Below are positions 49,967-59,586 of a stretch of DNA of 64,000 bases, piece by piece (within the stretch, counting starts at the first letter, position 1; the number at the start of each line of letters is the position of its first letter). Origin of the DNA: Flavonifractor sp. An112 (GTDB lineage Bacteria > Bacillota > Clostridia > Oscillospirales > Oscillospiraceae); the NCBI RefSeq assembly GCF_002161085.1, contig NZ_NFLU01000009.1, positions 1 to 64,000 on the forward strand, given 5' to 3'. Under the pieces are notes generated by a model. That model saw nothing but the letters and a program-made list of their open reading frames with translations, was not told where the DNA came from and searched no databases. The position numbers and the translations under genes are program-made.

Positions 49967-50502
49967 CTGGTATCCTCCTTTCCGGCCCAGCCCAGTCCCT
50001 GTTGGGCCAGCAGCCGCTTCAGCTTCTTGCGCAGGCGGGTCACCCGGGCGTCCACCCCGTTGGGGGACAGGCCCAGTGTTTTCCCAATCTCTGCGGAGGG
50101 CCATTGATAGAGAAAGCGCAGGGTGAAGAGCCGTCGCTCCTCCGCCCCCAGGGCCTCCAGGGCCCGGCGGAGGCCGTCCCGAAGGGCGGAGCGCTCGGCG
50201 TGGTCCTCTGCCCACAGGGTCCCCTGGTGTTCCTCCAGGGAGTCCTCCCGCCGGGCGGCCAGCCTGCGGCGGCGGTCCTTGGCCCGACTGCGGACCAGCA
50301 CGCAGAGATAGGTCTTTTCACTGCCCCTGGCCGGGTCCCACCTTTGAGCGCCGTCCACATAGGCCCATAGAGCGTCCTGGACGCACTCCTCGGCCTCCTC
50401 CGGGTATCCGGACAGCAGAGCGTCCGCCACCGTGCGCAGCAGTCTGCCGTATTGGTTCAGGATGCGCTGGGCCTCCTGGTCCCGGTCCATAGTGGTATCC
50501 AT
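49963..50502 (-). CDS. Sigma-70 family RNA polymerase sigma factor
   Basis: This 179-residue ECF-like sigma factor has region 2 (about 10-85: QYGRLLRTVADALLSGYPEEAEECVQDALWAYVDG, TYLCVLVRSRAKDRRRR) and region 4 (about 115-170: LRRALEALGAEERRLFTLRFLYQWPSAEIGKTLGLSPNGVDARVTRLRKKL). The ATG at 50502 has a purine-rich GGGGGGAAAGG upstream; 50520 is possible. It is the second sigma/membrane-protein pair in the window. Confidence 0.85.
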   Translation of the reverse strand: MDTTMDRDQEAQRILNQYGRLLRTVADALLSGYPEEAEECVQDALWAYVDGAQRWDPARGSEKTYLCVLVRSRAKDRRRRLAARREDSLEEHQGTLWAEDHAERSALRDGLRRALEALGAEERRLFTLRFLYQWPSAEIGKTLGLSPNGVDARVTRLRKKLKRLLAQQGLGWAGKEDTR

Positions 50503-50574
50503 GCCTTTCCCCCCTTTCATCCAACAGTACGATGGAACAGCGGAATACCTGACGATGTTCCCTTCGATTTTATC

Positions 50575-50636
50575 AAAAAAAGCCCCCGAACGGGGGCCGG
50601 AACCGGATAAACCGATTCCGGGCCCGTTCAGGGGCT
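50575..50636 (-). terminator. Terminator of clpB
   Basis: Read on the minus strand, AGCCCCTGAACGGG-CCCGGAATCGG pairs with CCGGTTCCGG-CCCCCGTTCGGGGGCT, a long imperfect stem followed by TTTTTTT. Confidence 0.85.
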
Positions 50637-50652
50637 GACAGGATCAACAGGA

Positions 50653-53286
50653 TCAGGCCTGGTCCACCACCTGGCCGGAGAGGACGCTCTTGGCCTCCAC
50701 GGTCAGTTCGCCATTGACACAGTCCACAGTGAGGGTGTCGCCGGGCTGGACCTGATCGGCAATGATCTTCCGGCTGATGAGGGTCTCCACCCCGTGCTGC
50801 ACAAAGCGGCGCAGGGGACGGGCGCCAAAGGCGGGATCATAGGCGCTGTCGATGATGAAGCGCTTGGCTGCGTCGGTGAGGACCACCTTCAGCTGCTTCT
50901 CCTCCAGACGGCGGTTGAGCTCGCCCACCAGCAGGTCGATGATGTGGGTGATGTTGTCCTTGGTGAGAGGCTTGTAGAACACGATCTCATCCAGACGGTT
51001 GAGGAACTCAGGCCGGAAGGAGTGGCGCAGCAGCTCCTGCACGGCGCTCTTGGCCTCCTCGGTGATCTCGCCATTGGCGTCAATGCCGTCCAGCAGATAC
51101 TGGGAGCCCAGGTTGGAGGTCAGGATGATGATGGTGTTCTTGAAGTCCACGGTGCGGCCCTGACTGTCGGTGATGCGGCCGTCGTCCAGCACCTGGAGCA
51201 GGATGTTGAACACATCAGGATGGGCCTTCTCCACCTCGTCGAAGAGGACCACAGAGTAGGGGTGACGGCGGACGGCTTCGGTGAGCTGACCGCCCTCCTC
51301 ATAGCCCACATATCCCGGAGGGGCGCCGATCAGACGGGACACAGAGAATTTCTCCATATACTCGCTCATGTCGATACGCACCATGTTTTTCTCGGAGTCA
51401 AACAAGGCTTCGGCCAGGGTCTTGGCCAGCTCGGTCTTGCCCACGCCGGTGGGGCCCAGGAACAGGAAGGAGCCGATGGGCCGGTTGGGGTCGGCGATAC
51501 CGGCACGGCTGCGCAGAATGGCCTCGCTGACCAGACGAACGGCCTCGTCCTGGCCCACCACACGCTGGTGGAGGATGTCCTCCAGATGGAGCAGTTTCTC
51601 ACGCTCACCCTCCATCAGCTTGGCCACGGGGATGCCGGTCCAGCGCTCGATGATGCGGGCAATCTCCTCCTCGGTGACCTTATCCCGCAGCAGGGAACGG
51701 GCTTTGCCTTCGTTGGCAATGGCTTCCTCCGCCTCCAGCTGCTTGCGCAGTTCGGGGATTCTGCCGTACTGCAGCTCGGCGGCCTTGTTCAGGTCGTACT
51801 CCCGCTGGGCCTTCTCCAGCTGGGCGTTGGCGGCCTCCAGGTCCTCCCGCAGCTTCTGGACCTTGCCGATGGCGTTCTTCTCGTTCTCCCACTGAGCCTT
51901 CTTGGCGTTGAACTCGTCCCGCATCTCGGCCAGCTCCTTCTGGATCTCGGCCAGGTGCTCACGGGACAGGGCGTCGTCCTCCTTCTTCAGGGCGGCCTCC
52001 TCAATCTCATGCTGGATGATCTTACGCTGGATGATGTCCAGCTCGGTGGGCATGGAGTCGATCTCGGTGCGGATCATGGCGCAGGCCTCATCGATCAGGT
52101 CGATGGCCTTATCGGGCAGGAAACGGTCGGTGATATAGCGGTCGGACAGAGTAGCGGCGGCGATGATGGCGCCGTCCTGGATCTTTACGCCGTGGAACAC
52201 CTCATAGCGCTCCTTCAGGCCACGGAGGATGGCAATGGTGTCCTCCACCGTAGGCTCGCAGACCTGTACGGGCTGGAACCGCCGCTCCAGAGCGGCGTCC
52301 TTCTCGATATACTGGCGGTACTCGTTGAGGGTGGTGGCGCCAATGCAGTGGAGCTCGCCACGGGCCAGCATGGGTTTCAGCAGGTTGCCGGCGTCCATGG
52401 CGCCCTCGGTCTTGCCGGCGCCCACGATGGTGTGCAGCTCGTCGATGAAGAGGATGATACGGCCCTCGGACTTCTTCACCTCGTTGAGGACGGCCTTCAG
52501 CCGCTCCTCAAACTCGCCCCGGTACTTGGCACCCGCAATGAGGGAACCCATATCCAGAGCGAAGATGGTCTTGTCCTTCAGGGAGCCGGGCACGTCGCCC
52601 TTGACAATTCGCTGGGCCAGGCCCTCGGCGATGGCGGTTTTGCCTACGCCGGGTTCACCGATGAGGACGGGGTTGTTTTTGCTCTTGCGGCTCAGAATAC
52701 GGATCACGTTGCGGATCTCGTCGTCACGACCGATCACCGGGTCCAGCTTGTTCTGCCGGGCCCGCTCCACCAGGTCGGAGCCATACTTCTTCAGGGCATT
52801 GTAGGTCTCCTCCGGGTTGTCGGAGGTGACCCGCTGATTGCCCCGGACGGCGGTCAGAGCCTGGAGCACTCCTTCCTTGGTGACGTTATAGGTACGGAAG
52901 AGTTCCTTCAGCTCCCGGTTGGCGGTATCGATCAGGGAGAGCAGCAGGTGCTCCACCGAGACATATTCGTCCTTCATGGAGGAGGCGATGGACTCAGCGG
53001 TATTCAGACATTTGTCTACGTCCTGAGCCACATAGATCTTGCCCTGCTCACGGCCGGAGCCGGAGACACGGGGCAGTTTCTCCACCTCGGCCTTGGTGGC
53101 AGCGGTGAAGGAGGGAACGGTGAGGCCCATGTTCCCCAACAGCTGGGGAATCAGGCCGGACTCGTCGCTGAGCAGTGCCAGCAGCAGGTGAGGCTGCTCG
53201 ATCTGCTGGTTACCATATTCCGTGGCCAGACTCTGGGCGGTCTGGACGGCCTCCAGAGACTTCTGGGTATATTTCTGTGCATTCAT
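50653..53286 (-). CDS. clpB: ATP-dependent chaperone ClpB
   Basis: This 877-residue AAA+ disaggregase has the Clp N-domain repeats (about 1-145), NBD1 with Walker [14 protein letters not shown] (about 200) and [13 protein letters not shown], the coiled-coil M domain (about 400-520, [22 protein letters not shown]) that distinguishes ClpB from ClpC, and NBD2 with [13 protein letters not shown] (about 600) and [14 protein letters not shown]. It rescues aggregated proteins with DnaK. The ATG at 53286 has AAAGGAGTG upstream. A perfect CIRCE element lies in its promoter region, so HrcA represses it. Confidence 0.97.
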   Translation of the reverse strand: MNAQKYTQKSLEAVQTAQSLATEYGNQQIEQPHLLLALLSDESGLIPQLLGNMGLTVPSFTAATKAEVEKLPRVSGSGREQGKIYVAQDVDKCLNTAESIASSMKDEYVSVEHLLLSLIDTANRELKELFRTYNVTKEGVLQALTAVRGNQRVTSDNPEETYNALKKYGSDLVERARQNKLDPVIGRDDEIRNVIRILSRKSKNNPVLIGEPGVGKTAIAEGLAQRIVKGDVPGSLKDKTIFALDMGSLIAGAKYRGEFEERLKAVLNEVKKSEGRIILFIDELHTIVGAGKTEGAMDAGNLLKPMLARGELHCIGATTLNEYRQYIEKDAALERRFQPVQVCEPTVEDTIAILRGLKERYEVFHGVKIQDGAIIAAATLSDRYITDRFLPDKAIDLIDEACAMIRTEIDSMPTELDIIQRKIIQHEIEEAALKKEDDALSREHLAEIQKELAEMRDEFNAKKAQWENEKNAIGKVQKLREDLEAANAQLEKAQREYDLNKAAELQYGRIPELRKQLEAEEAIANEGKARSLLRDKVTEEEIARIIERWTGIPVAKLMEGEREKLLHLEDILHQRVVGQDEAVRLVSEAILRSRAGIADPNRPIGSFLFLGPTGVGKTELAKTLAEALFDSEKNMVRIDMSEYMEKFSVSRLIGAPPGYVGYEEGGQLTEAVRRHPYSVVLFDEVEKAHPDVFNILLQVLDDGRITDSQGRTVDFKNTIIILTSNLGSQYLLDGIDANGEITEEAKSAVQELLRHSFRPEFLNRLDEIVFYKPLTKDNITHIIDLLVGELNRRLEEKQLKVVLTDAAKRFIIDSAYDPAFGARPLRRFVQHGVETLISRKIIADQVQPGDTLTVDCVNGELTVEAKSVLSGQVVDQA

Positions 53287-53373
53287 AAAAAACACTCCTT
53301 TCAAGGGGCAGCTTTTTGTTTGTCCTCAGTATAGTCCCCTGCAAAACAAAAATCATGAACGGAGTGTGAATTT

Positions 53374-53400
53374 TTAGCACTCAATAATGGAGAGTGCTAA
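53374..53400 (-). promoter_or_regulatory. CIRCE element (HrcA operator)
   Basis: TTAGCACTC-N9-GAGTGCTAA (53374-53382, 53392-53400) is a perfect 9-9-9 CIRCE inverted repeat. It lies 88 bp upstream of the clpB start; a TATACT (53333-53328, minus strand) nearer to clpB may be a -10 box. hrcA itself is not in the window. Confidence 0.95.
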
Positions 53401-53440
53401 AACCTTCGGGGAATGGAGTGATTGGATGGGATAGCCCCCT

Positions 53441-53468
53441 TTACGAGCGCAGAAAAAAGAGGTATAAT
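53441..53468 (+). promoter_or_regulatory. Promoter of third MATE gene
   Basis: TTACGA (53441-53446) and TATAAT (53463-53468) are 16 bp apart, 29 bp before the start codon. Confidence 0.55.
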
Positions 53469-53496
53469 GCCGTGGACTGCCTGAAGGAGGAGCGAG

Positions 53497-54867
53497 ATGA
53501 AACGGACCAACGATTTGGGGCATGATCCAGTTTTTCGCCTGGTGTGCAAGCTGGCCATTCCCACCATGCTGGCCCAGCTGGTCAGTGTACTCTATAGCAT
53601 CGTAGACCGCATTTACATTGGAAACATTCCCCAGATCGGGGATCTGGCCCTGGCGGGAGTGGGCGTGTGCGGACCTATCGTCACCCTGCTCGGTTCCTTT
53701 GCCTCCCTGGTGGGATTGGGCGGCTCGCCTATCCTGGCCATGCGGATGGGGGAGGGGAACCGGAAGGAGGCCAGCCGGGTGCTGTCCAACAGCTTTTTTA
53801 TGCTGCTGGTGTTGTCGGTGGGACTGACGGGACTGTTTCTAGCCATGAAGGGGCTTCTGCTCCAGTGGTTTGGCGCCAGCCAGGCTACCTTCGGCTACGC
53901 CGATACCTACCTGACCATCTACACCGCCGGTACCTTCTTTGCCCTGATGGCCACCGGCATGAACAGCTTTTTGATCGCCCAAGGCTTTTCCGGCCTGGGT
54001 ATGGCCACCGTCATGCTGGGGGCGGTGCTCAATATTGTGCTGGACCCCATTTTTATCTTTGTTTTAAAGTTGGATGTGGCGGGTGCGGCTCTGGCTACGG
54101 TCATCTCCCAGATGGCCTCCTGCGCCTTCGTGCTCTGCTCTCTGCTGCGGAAAAAGATGCCGGTGCCCCTGCGATGGGGCGGCTTTGACCGGAAGATCAT
54201 GATGCGGATTGTCACATTTGGCTTGTCCCCCTTCCTGATCATTGCCACCGACAGCGTGCTGCTCATCGTCCTCAACACAGTGCTCCAGCACTACGGCGGC
54301 CCAGAGTTGGGCGACAAGCTGGTGGTCTGCGCCACCATTGTGCAGAGCTATCTGCTTCTCATCACCATGCCCATGGGTGGCCTGACCTTGGGTACTCAGC
54401 CGGTGATCAGCTTTAACTACGGGGCGGGCAACGTCGCCCGGATCAAGCGGGCCATGAAATCCATTGTGGGATTGTGCCTGACCTTCTGCGCCCTGATGAC
54501 TGTGGTGACCTACACCCTGTCTCCGGTGTTTGTCCGGCTCTTTACTCAGAATCCGGAACTGATTGACCGCTCAGTGGGCTATATCAAGGTGTTTACCGCT
54601 ATGATCCTGCCTCTGGCCGTCCAGTACCCTCTGGTAGATGAGACCACCGCCCTGGGTCATGTGCGGCTGGCGCTGTTCTGTTCTCTGTTCCGTAAGACGG
54701 TTTTTCTGGCCTGCTTGCTGCTGCTGCCCGCTCTGGTGTCGGCGGAGGCTACCTTCCTGTCTGAGCCCATTGCCGATGCCGTGGCGGCTACCGTTACCAC
54801 CATTCTGTTCCTTCGTTTCTTCCCCCGTATTCTGGCCGAGCGCAGCGGAACGCCTGCCTCGCAATAA
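53497..54867 (+). CDS. MATE family efflux transporter
   Basis: This 456-residue exporter has 12 predicted helices and MatE blocks (KLAIPTMLAQLVSVLYSIVDRIYIGNIP; GLGGSPILAMRMGEGNRKEA; NYGAGNVARIKRAMKSIVG). The sequence is closest in pattern to the MEPA-like clostridial branch and to the MATE protein at 33059. GGAGGAG lies before the ATG. It is monocistronic and ends at a strong terminator. Confidence 0.9.
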   Translation: MKRTNDLGHDPVFRLVCKLAIPTMLAQLVSVLYSIVDRIYIGNIPQIGDLALAGVGVCGPIVTLLGSFASLVGLGGSPILAMRMGEGNRKEASRVLSNSFFMLLVLSVGLTGLFLAMKGLLLQWFGASQATFGYADTYLTIYTAGTFFALMATGMNSFLIAQGFSGLGMATVMLGAVLNIVLDPIFIFVLKLDVAGAALATVISQMASCAFVLCSLLRKKMPVPLRWGGFDRKIMMRIVTFGLSPFLIIATDSVLLIVLNTVLQHYGGPELGDKLVVCATIVQSYLLLITMPMGGLTLGTQPVISFNYGAGNVARIKRAMKSIVGLCLTFCALMTVVTYTLSPVFVRLFTQNPELIDRSVGYIKVFTAMILPLAVQYPLVDETTALGHVRLALFCSLFRKTVFLACLLLLPALVSAEATFLSEPIADAVAATVTTILFLRFFPRILAERSGTPASQ

Positions 54868-54907
54868 AAAAGTCCGCCGCGAAGAATGCTTCGCGGCGGA
54901 CTTTTTT
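54865..54907. terminator. Terminator between convergent genes
   Basis: AAAAAAGTCCGCCGCGAAG, loop AATG, CTTCGCGGCGGACTTTTTT: a perfect stem of about 18 bp. Confidence 0.95.
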
Positions 54908-54921
54908 CATGTAAGCAGGAA

Positions 54922-55323
54922 TCAATGCTCCTTGCGCTGGCACTTCTTGGGGGTCACGCAGGTGCCCTCAGCAATGGCCACCACAATGGGCTCCTCCAGG
55001 AAATCAGCAGCAGAATCGCTGATGTCGGGGCGGGGGATAGCTACCTTGCGGGCCTCAAACCTCATCTTGCGGGAGGTGTTGCCGATGTGAGTGATCTCAC
55101 CATAGGCCTCGATGAAGTCGCCGGCATACACAGGCGCCTTGAACTCAATGTTGTTGTAAGCGCAGAACAGGCCCTCGTCGCCGTCACACTGGATCAGCAG
55201 CTCGGTAGCCACGTCGCCGAACAGATGCACCATATGGGCGCCATCCACCAGGTTTCCGCCGTAGTGGGCGTCCTTCGCAGACATCCGCAGACGGATCATC
55301 GAGGTGTACTTTTTCTCTTCCAT
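54922..55323 (-). CDS. kal: 3-aminobutyryl-CoA ammonia-lyase
   Basis: This 133-residue hot-dog fold protein matches Kal: [24 protein letters not shown] at the start, [40 protein letters not shown] and [13 protein letters not shown]. Kal removes ammonia from L-3-aminobutyryl-CoA to give crotonyl-CoA in the lysine fermentation pathway that ends in butyrate. The other pathway genes (kamA, kamDE, kdd, kce) are not in the window, so it stands apart here. It is monocistronic. Confidence 0.88.
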   Translation of the reverse strand: MEEKKYTSMIRLRMSAKDAHYGGNLVDGAHMVHLFGDVATELLIQCDGDEGLFCAYNNIEFKAPVYAGDFIEAYGEITHIGNTSRKMRFEARKVAIPRPDISDSAADFLEEPIVVAIAEGTCVTPKKCQRKEH

Positions 55324-55469
55324 GTCGATTCCACTCCTTATTCATATTTGTGAAAAGAGAACAAAAGGGACAGGACACTAAGACCATTGTACGTCTCTTT
55401 AACAGTCTTGTCAACAGCGGAAATTTGTGGTATAATTTTCCCTTTTGCTTTAGCGAGAGAAAGAATGGC

Positions 55470-56840
55470 TCATTTTTGGAGAAGGGCCTCGCCGGCGGTA
55501 TAGATGTTGCCGGCACCTACGGTAAGGATCAGATCACCGGGTTGGGCCAACTCCTTCAGCTTGGCAGTTACATCCTCCAGGGTGGGGCAGTAAATGCTGC
55601 CGGGAATCTGGTCGGCCAGATCCTGCGAAGAGATGCCCAGATTGTTGGTTTCACGGGCGGCATAGATCTCGGCCAGCAGGGTGACATCGGGCTGACGCAG
55701 GACCTTAACAAAGTCGTCGAACAGGGCTTTGGTGCGGCTGTAGGTGTGGGGCTGGAAGGCACAGATAATCCGCTCATAACCCAGGGTACGGGCGGCGGCC
55801 AGCAGGGCCTGAAGCTCACCAGGATGATGGGCGTAGTCGTCGTACACCTCGGCGCCATTGTAAGTGCCCTTGTGCTCAAAGCGGCGGCCGGCGCCCCGGA
55901 ATGCGTTGAGACCTTCGCTTACCGCCTTGGGGGAGACAGCCAGGGCGATGGCAGCGGCTGCCGCAGCCAGGGCGTTTTTCACATTGTGCTCGCCGGGAAC
56001 CCGCAGGCCTACCCGGGTAAAGACTTCGCCACGATAGATGATGTCAAAGGTGGGCAGCCCCCGACTCCATGTCAGGTTAGCGGCGTGGACATCGCCTTCC
56101 TCCAGACCGAAGGTGAGAACAGGGCGGGTTTCGCCTTCCAACGTGTGCATGGTGTTGGCATCGTCGGCGTTGGCCACGATCAGGCCGTTTTCCGGCACCC
56201 GGTCGGCAAAGGCCCGGAAGGAGTGCTCCACATCGTCCAGGTCCTTGAAGAAGTCCAGGTGATCGGCCTCAATGTTGAGGATCACTGCCACAGTGGGGAA
56301 GAAGGAGAGAAAGGAGTTGCAGTATTCGCAGCTCTCCAGAATAATGGTGTCCCCGTGGCCCACCCGGTAACCGGCGCCCAGCAGGGGCAGGGTGCCGCCG
56401 ATCATGACAGTGGGGTCCATCTGAGCTGCCATGATGATGTGGGTGCACATAGAGGTGGTGGTAGTCTTGCCGTGGGTGCCCGAGATGCACAGAGCATTTT
56501 TATAGCCCCTCATAATGGAACCCCAGGCCTGAGCACGCTCAAAAACAGGGATGTTCAGCGCGTGGGCCTCCACAATCTCGGGGTTGTCATCATGAACGGC
56601 GGCGGTACGGATGATCAGGTCGGCGCCCCGTACATTTTCAGCCCGGTGGCCGATGGCCACGGGAATACCCAGGGAGCGGAGATGTTCCACTGTAGCACTG
56701 TCGCTCATGTCGGAGCCGGTGATCTGGATACCCGCCTTGTGAAGCACCTCGGCCAGAGGAGACATGGAAACGCCGCCGATGCCGATCAGGTGAGCCTTGC
56801 GGCCAGGCGTCAGATAGTCGTGAATGTTGGGATTGGTCAT
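55470..56840 (-). CDS. murC: UDP-N-acetylmuramate-L-alanine ligase
   Basis: This 456-residue Mur ligase adds L-alanine to UDP-MurNAc, the first step of the peptide stem of peptidoglycan. The N-terminal Rossmann domain shows HLIGIGGVSMSPLAEVL (about 17-33), the central ATPase domain SGTHGKTTTTSM (about 118-129) and the C-terminal domain DDYAHHPGE (about 333-341) and AFQPHTYSRT. The length is normal. It is monocistronic and divergent from cca. Confidence 0.96.
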   Translation of the reverse strand: MTNPNIHDYLTPGRKAHLIGIGGVSMSPLAEVLHKAGIQITGSDMSDSATVEHLRSLGIPVAIGHRAENVRGADLIIRTAAVHDDNPEIVEAHALNIPVFERAQAWGSIMRGYKNALCISGTHGKTTTTSMCTHIIMAAQMDPTVMIGGTLPLLGAGYRVGHGDTIILESCEYCNSFLSFFPTVAVILNIEADHLDFFKDLDDVEHSFRAFADRVPENGLIVANADDANTMHTLEGETRPVLTFGLEEGDVHAANLTWSRGLPTFDIIYRGEVFTRVGLRVPGEHNVKNALAAAAAAIALAVSPKAVSEGLNAFRGAGRRFEHKGTYNGAEVYDDYAHHPGELQALLAAARTLGYERIICAFQPHTYSRTKALFDDFVKVLRQPDVTLLAEIYAARETNNLGISSQDLADQIPGSIYCPTLEDVTAKLKELAQPGDLILTVGAGNIYTAGEALLQK

Positions 56841-56892
56841 GGGGTTTACACACCCTTTTCTACAGATTATAATGATAAAAGTTCAACACTAT

Positions 56893-56920
56893 ATTATAAT
56901 CCATTATAGGTAAATAGCAA
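56893..56920 (-). promoter_or_regulatory. murC promoter
   Basis: On the minus strand TTGCTA (56920-56915) and TATAAT (56898-56893) are 16 bp apart, about 53 bp before the murC start. Confidence 0.55.
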
Positions 56921-56948
56921 GCCAAACATACCGGGGGAGGTGGAGAAA

Positions 56949-57941
56949 ATGAAAAAGTGGCCGATTCCGGAAGGCGTGCAGCATTGCTTGGATATCCTGC
57001 GGAAGGCAGGCTGTGCTGCCCATCCGGTGGGTGGCTGCGTTCGGGATCTGCTGCTGGGCCGCACGCCGGGAGACTACGACGTGTGTACCTCCGCCTATCC
57101 GGAGCAGGTAATGGGGCTGTTTGAGCATACCGTCCCCACGGGGATACAGCATGGCACCGTCACCGTCCTGACGGAGGACGGCCCGGTGGAGGTGACCACC
57201 TTTCGCCGGGAGGGGGGATACGCCGACGGACGGCACCCCGACGGGGTAGCCTTTGACGTGGGGCTCACCCAGGATCTGGCCCGGCGGGATTTTACCATCA
57301 ACGCCATGGCCCTGGGCCCGGAAGGGGAGGTAGTGGACCCCTTTGACGGGAGGGATGATTTGAACGCCGGGATCATTCGGTGTGTGGGGGAGCCGGACCG
57401 GCGCTTTGCCGAGGATGCGCTGAGAATGCTGCGGGCGGTGCGTTTTGCCGCCCAGCTGGGCTTTGCCATCGCGCCGGAGACCGAGGAGGCCATCCGGCGC
57501 AATGCCGGGCGGATGGCCCGGGTGTCAGGGGAACGGATCAAGGCGGAGCTGGAGAAAATCCTCCTCTCACCTCACCCGGAGCGGGCGGGGGAGCTGCTCC
57601 GCTGGGGACTGCTGTCCCACCTGTGGCCGGTATGCAGCTGCCCTGATCTGTCCTGTCTGAGGGAGCTGCCTCCCCAACCCATCCCCCGGTGGCGGGGGTT
57701 CTGCGCCGCCACCGGATTTCCCATCGAATGTCTGCCGGTGGAGCGGGCCCTGCGCCGGGGGGTGCGCCACCCGGAGGAGGAGGTTCTGCGGCGGCTGGCC
57801 CTGTCCGGCGGGGAGCTGGCGGCCCTTGGTCTAAAGGGCAGGGAGATCGGCGCGGCCCAGCGGAAGCTGGCCCTCCATGTATTAGAACATCCCGAGGACA
57901 ACCGGTGTGACAAGCTTATGGAGCTGCTTAAATTGGACTAA
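56949..57941 (+). CDS. cca: CCA tRNA nucleotidyltransferase, short form
   Basis: This 330-residue class II nucleotidyltransferase has the head domain VGGCVRDLLLGRTPGDYDVCTS (GG...DxD catalytic carboxylates, about 30-50), TTFRREGGYADGRHP, RRDFTINAMALG and the RFAEDALRMLRAVRFAAQLGF template motif (about 154-175). It adds or repairs the 3' CCA of tRNAs. It is shorter than the 400-450 residues common in Firmicutes and lacks a C-terminal HD domain. The ATG at 56949 is preceded by GGAGGTGGAG; a GTG at 56940 is less likely. Confidence 0.9.
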   Translation: MKKWPIPEGVQHCLDILRKAGCAAHPVGGCVRDLLLGRTPGDYDVCTSAYPEQVMGLFEHTVPTGIQHGTVTVLTEDGPVEVTTFRREGGYADGRHPDGVAFDVGLTQDLARRDFTINAMALGPEGEVVDPFDGRDDLNAGIIRCVGEPDRRFAEDALRMLRAVRFAAQLGFAIAPETEEAIRRNAGRMARVSGERIKAELEKILLSPHPERAGELLRWGLLSHLWPVCSCPDLSCLRELPPQPIPRWRGFCAATGFPIECLPVERALRRGVRHPEEEVLRRLALSGGELAALGLKGREIGAAQRKLALHVLEHPEDNRCDKLMELLKLD

Positions 57942-58028
57942 ACGGTTTTGTGATTTGGCATATTGTACAAAATAACAGCGTATAAATTAAGCGCAAAGCT
58001 GAAATTGGGGAGTTTGACAAAAAGATGC

Positions 58029-58099
58029 TTGAAAATGGAAGCGGGAAGGAGTAAGATTCAATCACAGGGAGTTGGAAACGTTTCCATGAAACGTTTCCA
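58029..58099 (+). promoter_or_regulatory. Sugar-operon promoter with tandem LacI operators
   Basis: TTGAAA (58029-58034) and TAAGAT (58052-58057) are 17 bp apart. Just downstream are two LacI-family palindromes, TGGAAACGTTTCCA (58073-58086) and TGAAACGTTTCCA (58087-58099), whose centres are 13 bp apart. They cover the region right after the expected transcription start, so the LacI protein encoded at 61298 can block the operon. Confidence 0.8.
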
Positions 58100-58137
58100 G
58101 CCGAGACACGAATCAACTGTGACAGGAGGAACTTAGA

Positions 58138-59487
58138 ATGAAGAAACGTCTGTTTGCGCTTGCGTTGACCGGTACCATGGTGGCCGGTATGCTGGCCGGC
58201 TGCGGCGGCGGCGACACCACCCCCTCCGGCGACTCCTCCCCCAGCGGCGGCGGCGACGCCACCGGCGGCAAGGTCTATTACCTGAACTTCAAGCCTGAGC
58301 AGGACGCCCAGTGGCAGGAACTTGCCGAGCTCTACACCGCTGAGACCGGCGTGGAGGTCACCGTCCTCACCGCCGCCTCCGGCAACTACGAGACCACCCT
58401 GAAGTCCGAGATGGCCAAGACCGACGCCCCCACCCTGTTCCAGGTCAACGGCCCTGTGGGTCTGGCCGCCTGGAAGGATTACTGCTATGATCTGACCGGC
58501 TCCGCCGTGGCCGGCGAGCTGTCCAGCGACGAGTTCGCCCTGATGGACGGGGACAAGATGGCCGGCATCGGCTACGTCATCGAGACCTACGGCATCATCT
58601 ACAATAAGGCCCTGCTGGAGCAGGCCGGCTACACCGCCGATGACATCAAGAGCTTTGACGACCTGAAGAAGGTGGCCGAGGACATCACCGCCCGCAAGGA
58701 CGAGCTGGGCTTCTCCGCCTTCACCTCCGCCGGTATGGACGGCTCCTCCGACTGGCGCTTCAAGACCCACCTGGCCAACCTGCCCATCTACTATGAGTAC
58801 AAGGCCGACGGCATCGACAACACCGACGCCATCAAGGGTACCTACCTGGACAACTACCGCCAGATCTGGGATCTGTACATCAACAACGCCACCTGTGAGC
58901 CTGCGCTGCTGTCCACCAAGACCGGCGACGACGCCGTGGCCGAGTTTGTGACCGGTCAGGCCGTGTTCTATCAGAACGGCACCTGGGCTTACAACGACGT
59001 GGCCGAGCTGGGCGACGACAACCTGGGTATGCTGCCCATCTACATCGGTGTGGAAGGCGAAGAGAAGCAGGGCCTGTGTACCGGTACTGAGAACTACTGG
59101 TGCGTCAACGCCAAGGCCTCCGAGGCTGACATCCAGGCCACCCTGGACTTCATGTATTGGTGCGTCACCTCCGAGACCGGCACCAAGGCCATGTGCGGCG
59201 GCGAGGGCGCCATGCCCTCCGGCCAGGCCGGTATGGGCTTCGTGATCCCCTTCAAGGGCAACCTGGAGTCCACCAATCCCCTGGTCAACATCGGCAACCA
59301 GTATGTGGCCGACGGCTATGAGTCCGTGTCCTGGAACTTCTCCACCATGCCCTCCGAGGAGTGGAAGAACGGCGTGGGCTCCGCGCTGACCGCCTATGCC
59401 GCTGACCAGACCGATGCCAAGTGGGACGCCGTGGTATCCGCCTTCGTGGATGGCTGGGCCTCCGAGGCTGCCGCCGTCAACGGCTGA
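58138..59487 (+). CDS. Carbohydrate ABC transporter substrate-binding lipoprotein
   Basis: This 449-residue protein has a lipoprotein signal (MKKRLFALALTGTMVAGMLAGCGGG; Cys near 21), a Gly/Ser/Thr-rich spacer and a family 1 solute-binding fold (WQELAELYTAETGVEVTVLTAASGNYETTLKSEMA; DLTGSAVAGELSSDEFALMDG; QAVFYQNGTWAYNDV). Together with malQ downstream the substrate is likely an alpha-glucoside or maltodextrin, which is inference. CAGGAGG precedes the ATG. Codon use is strikingly uniform and C-ending, as expected for a very highly expressed gene. Confidence 0.9.
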   Translation: MKKRLFALALTGTMVAGMLAGCGGGDTTPSGDSSPSGGGDATGGKVYYLNFKPEQDAQWQELAELYTAETGVEVTVLTAASGNYETTLKSEMAKTDAPTLFQVNGPVGLAAWKDYCYDLTGSAVAGELSSDEFALMDGDKMAGIGYVIETYGIIYNKALLEQAGYTADDIKSFDDLKKVAEDITARKDELGFSAFTSAGMDGSSDWRFKTHLANLPIYYEYKADGIDNTDAIKGTYLDNYRQIWDLYINNATCEPALLSTKTGDDAVAEFVTGQAVFYQNGTWAYNDVAELGDDNLGMLPIYIGVEGEEKQGLCTGTENYWCVNAKASEADIQATLDFMYWCVTSETGTKAMCGGEGAMPSGQAGMGFVIPFKGNLESTNPLVNIGNQYVADGYESVSWNFSTMPSEEWKNGVGSALTAYAADQTDAKWDAVVSAFVDGWASEAAAVNG

Positions 59488-59516
59488 GACTGACCCCCAA
59501 AAATAACTGCTGAACC

Positions 59517-59549
59517 GGCAGCGGGCGGGCATTCTGTCCGCCCGCTGCC
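59517..59549 (+). other. Intercistronic hairpin after binding-protein gene
   Basis: GGCAGCGGGCGG (59517-59528) and CCGCCCGCTGCC (59538-59549) form a 12-bp GC stem without a T-run. Such stems after sugar-binding-protein genes stabilise the upstream mRNA so that more binding protein than permease is made. Confidence 0.7.
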
Positions 59550-59586
59550 TCTGCCTTTCTGAGCAATGAGAGAGGAGGTCGATCCT

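Noticed and set aside
50794-53334. Long open frame (846 codons) antisense to clpB
   Set aside because: It mirrors clpB exactly, has a composition typical of reverse-complement codon bias, and clpB has complete motifs and a CIRCE element.
55350-56909. Rightward frame opposite murC
   Set aside because: MurC on the other strand is complete with all motifs; the frame is its mirror.
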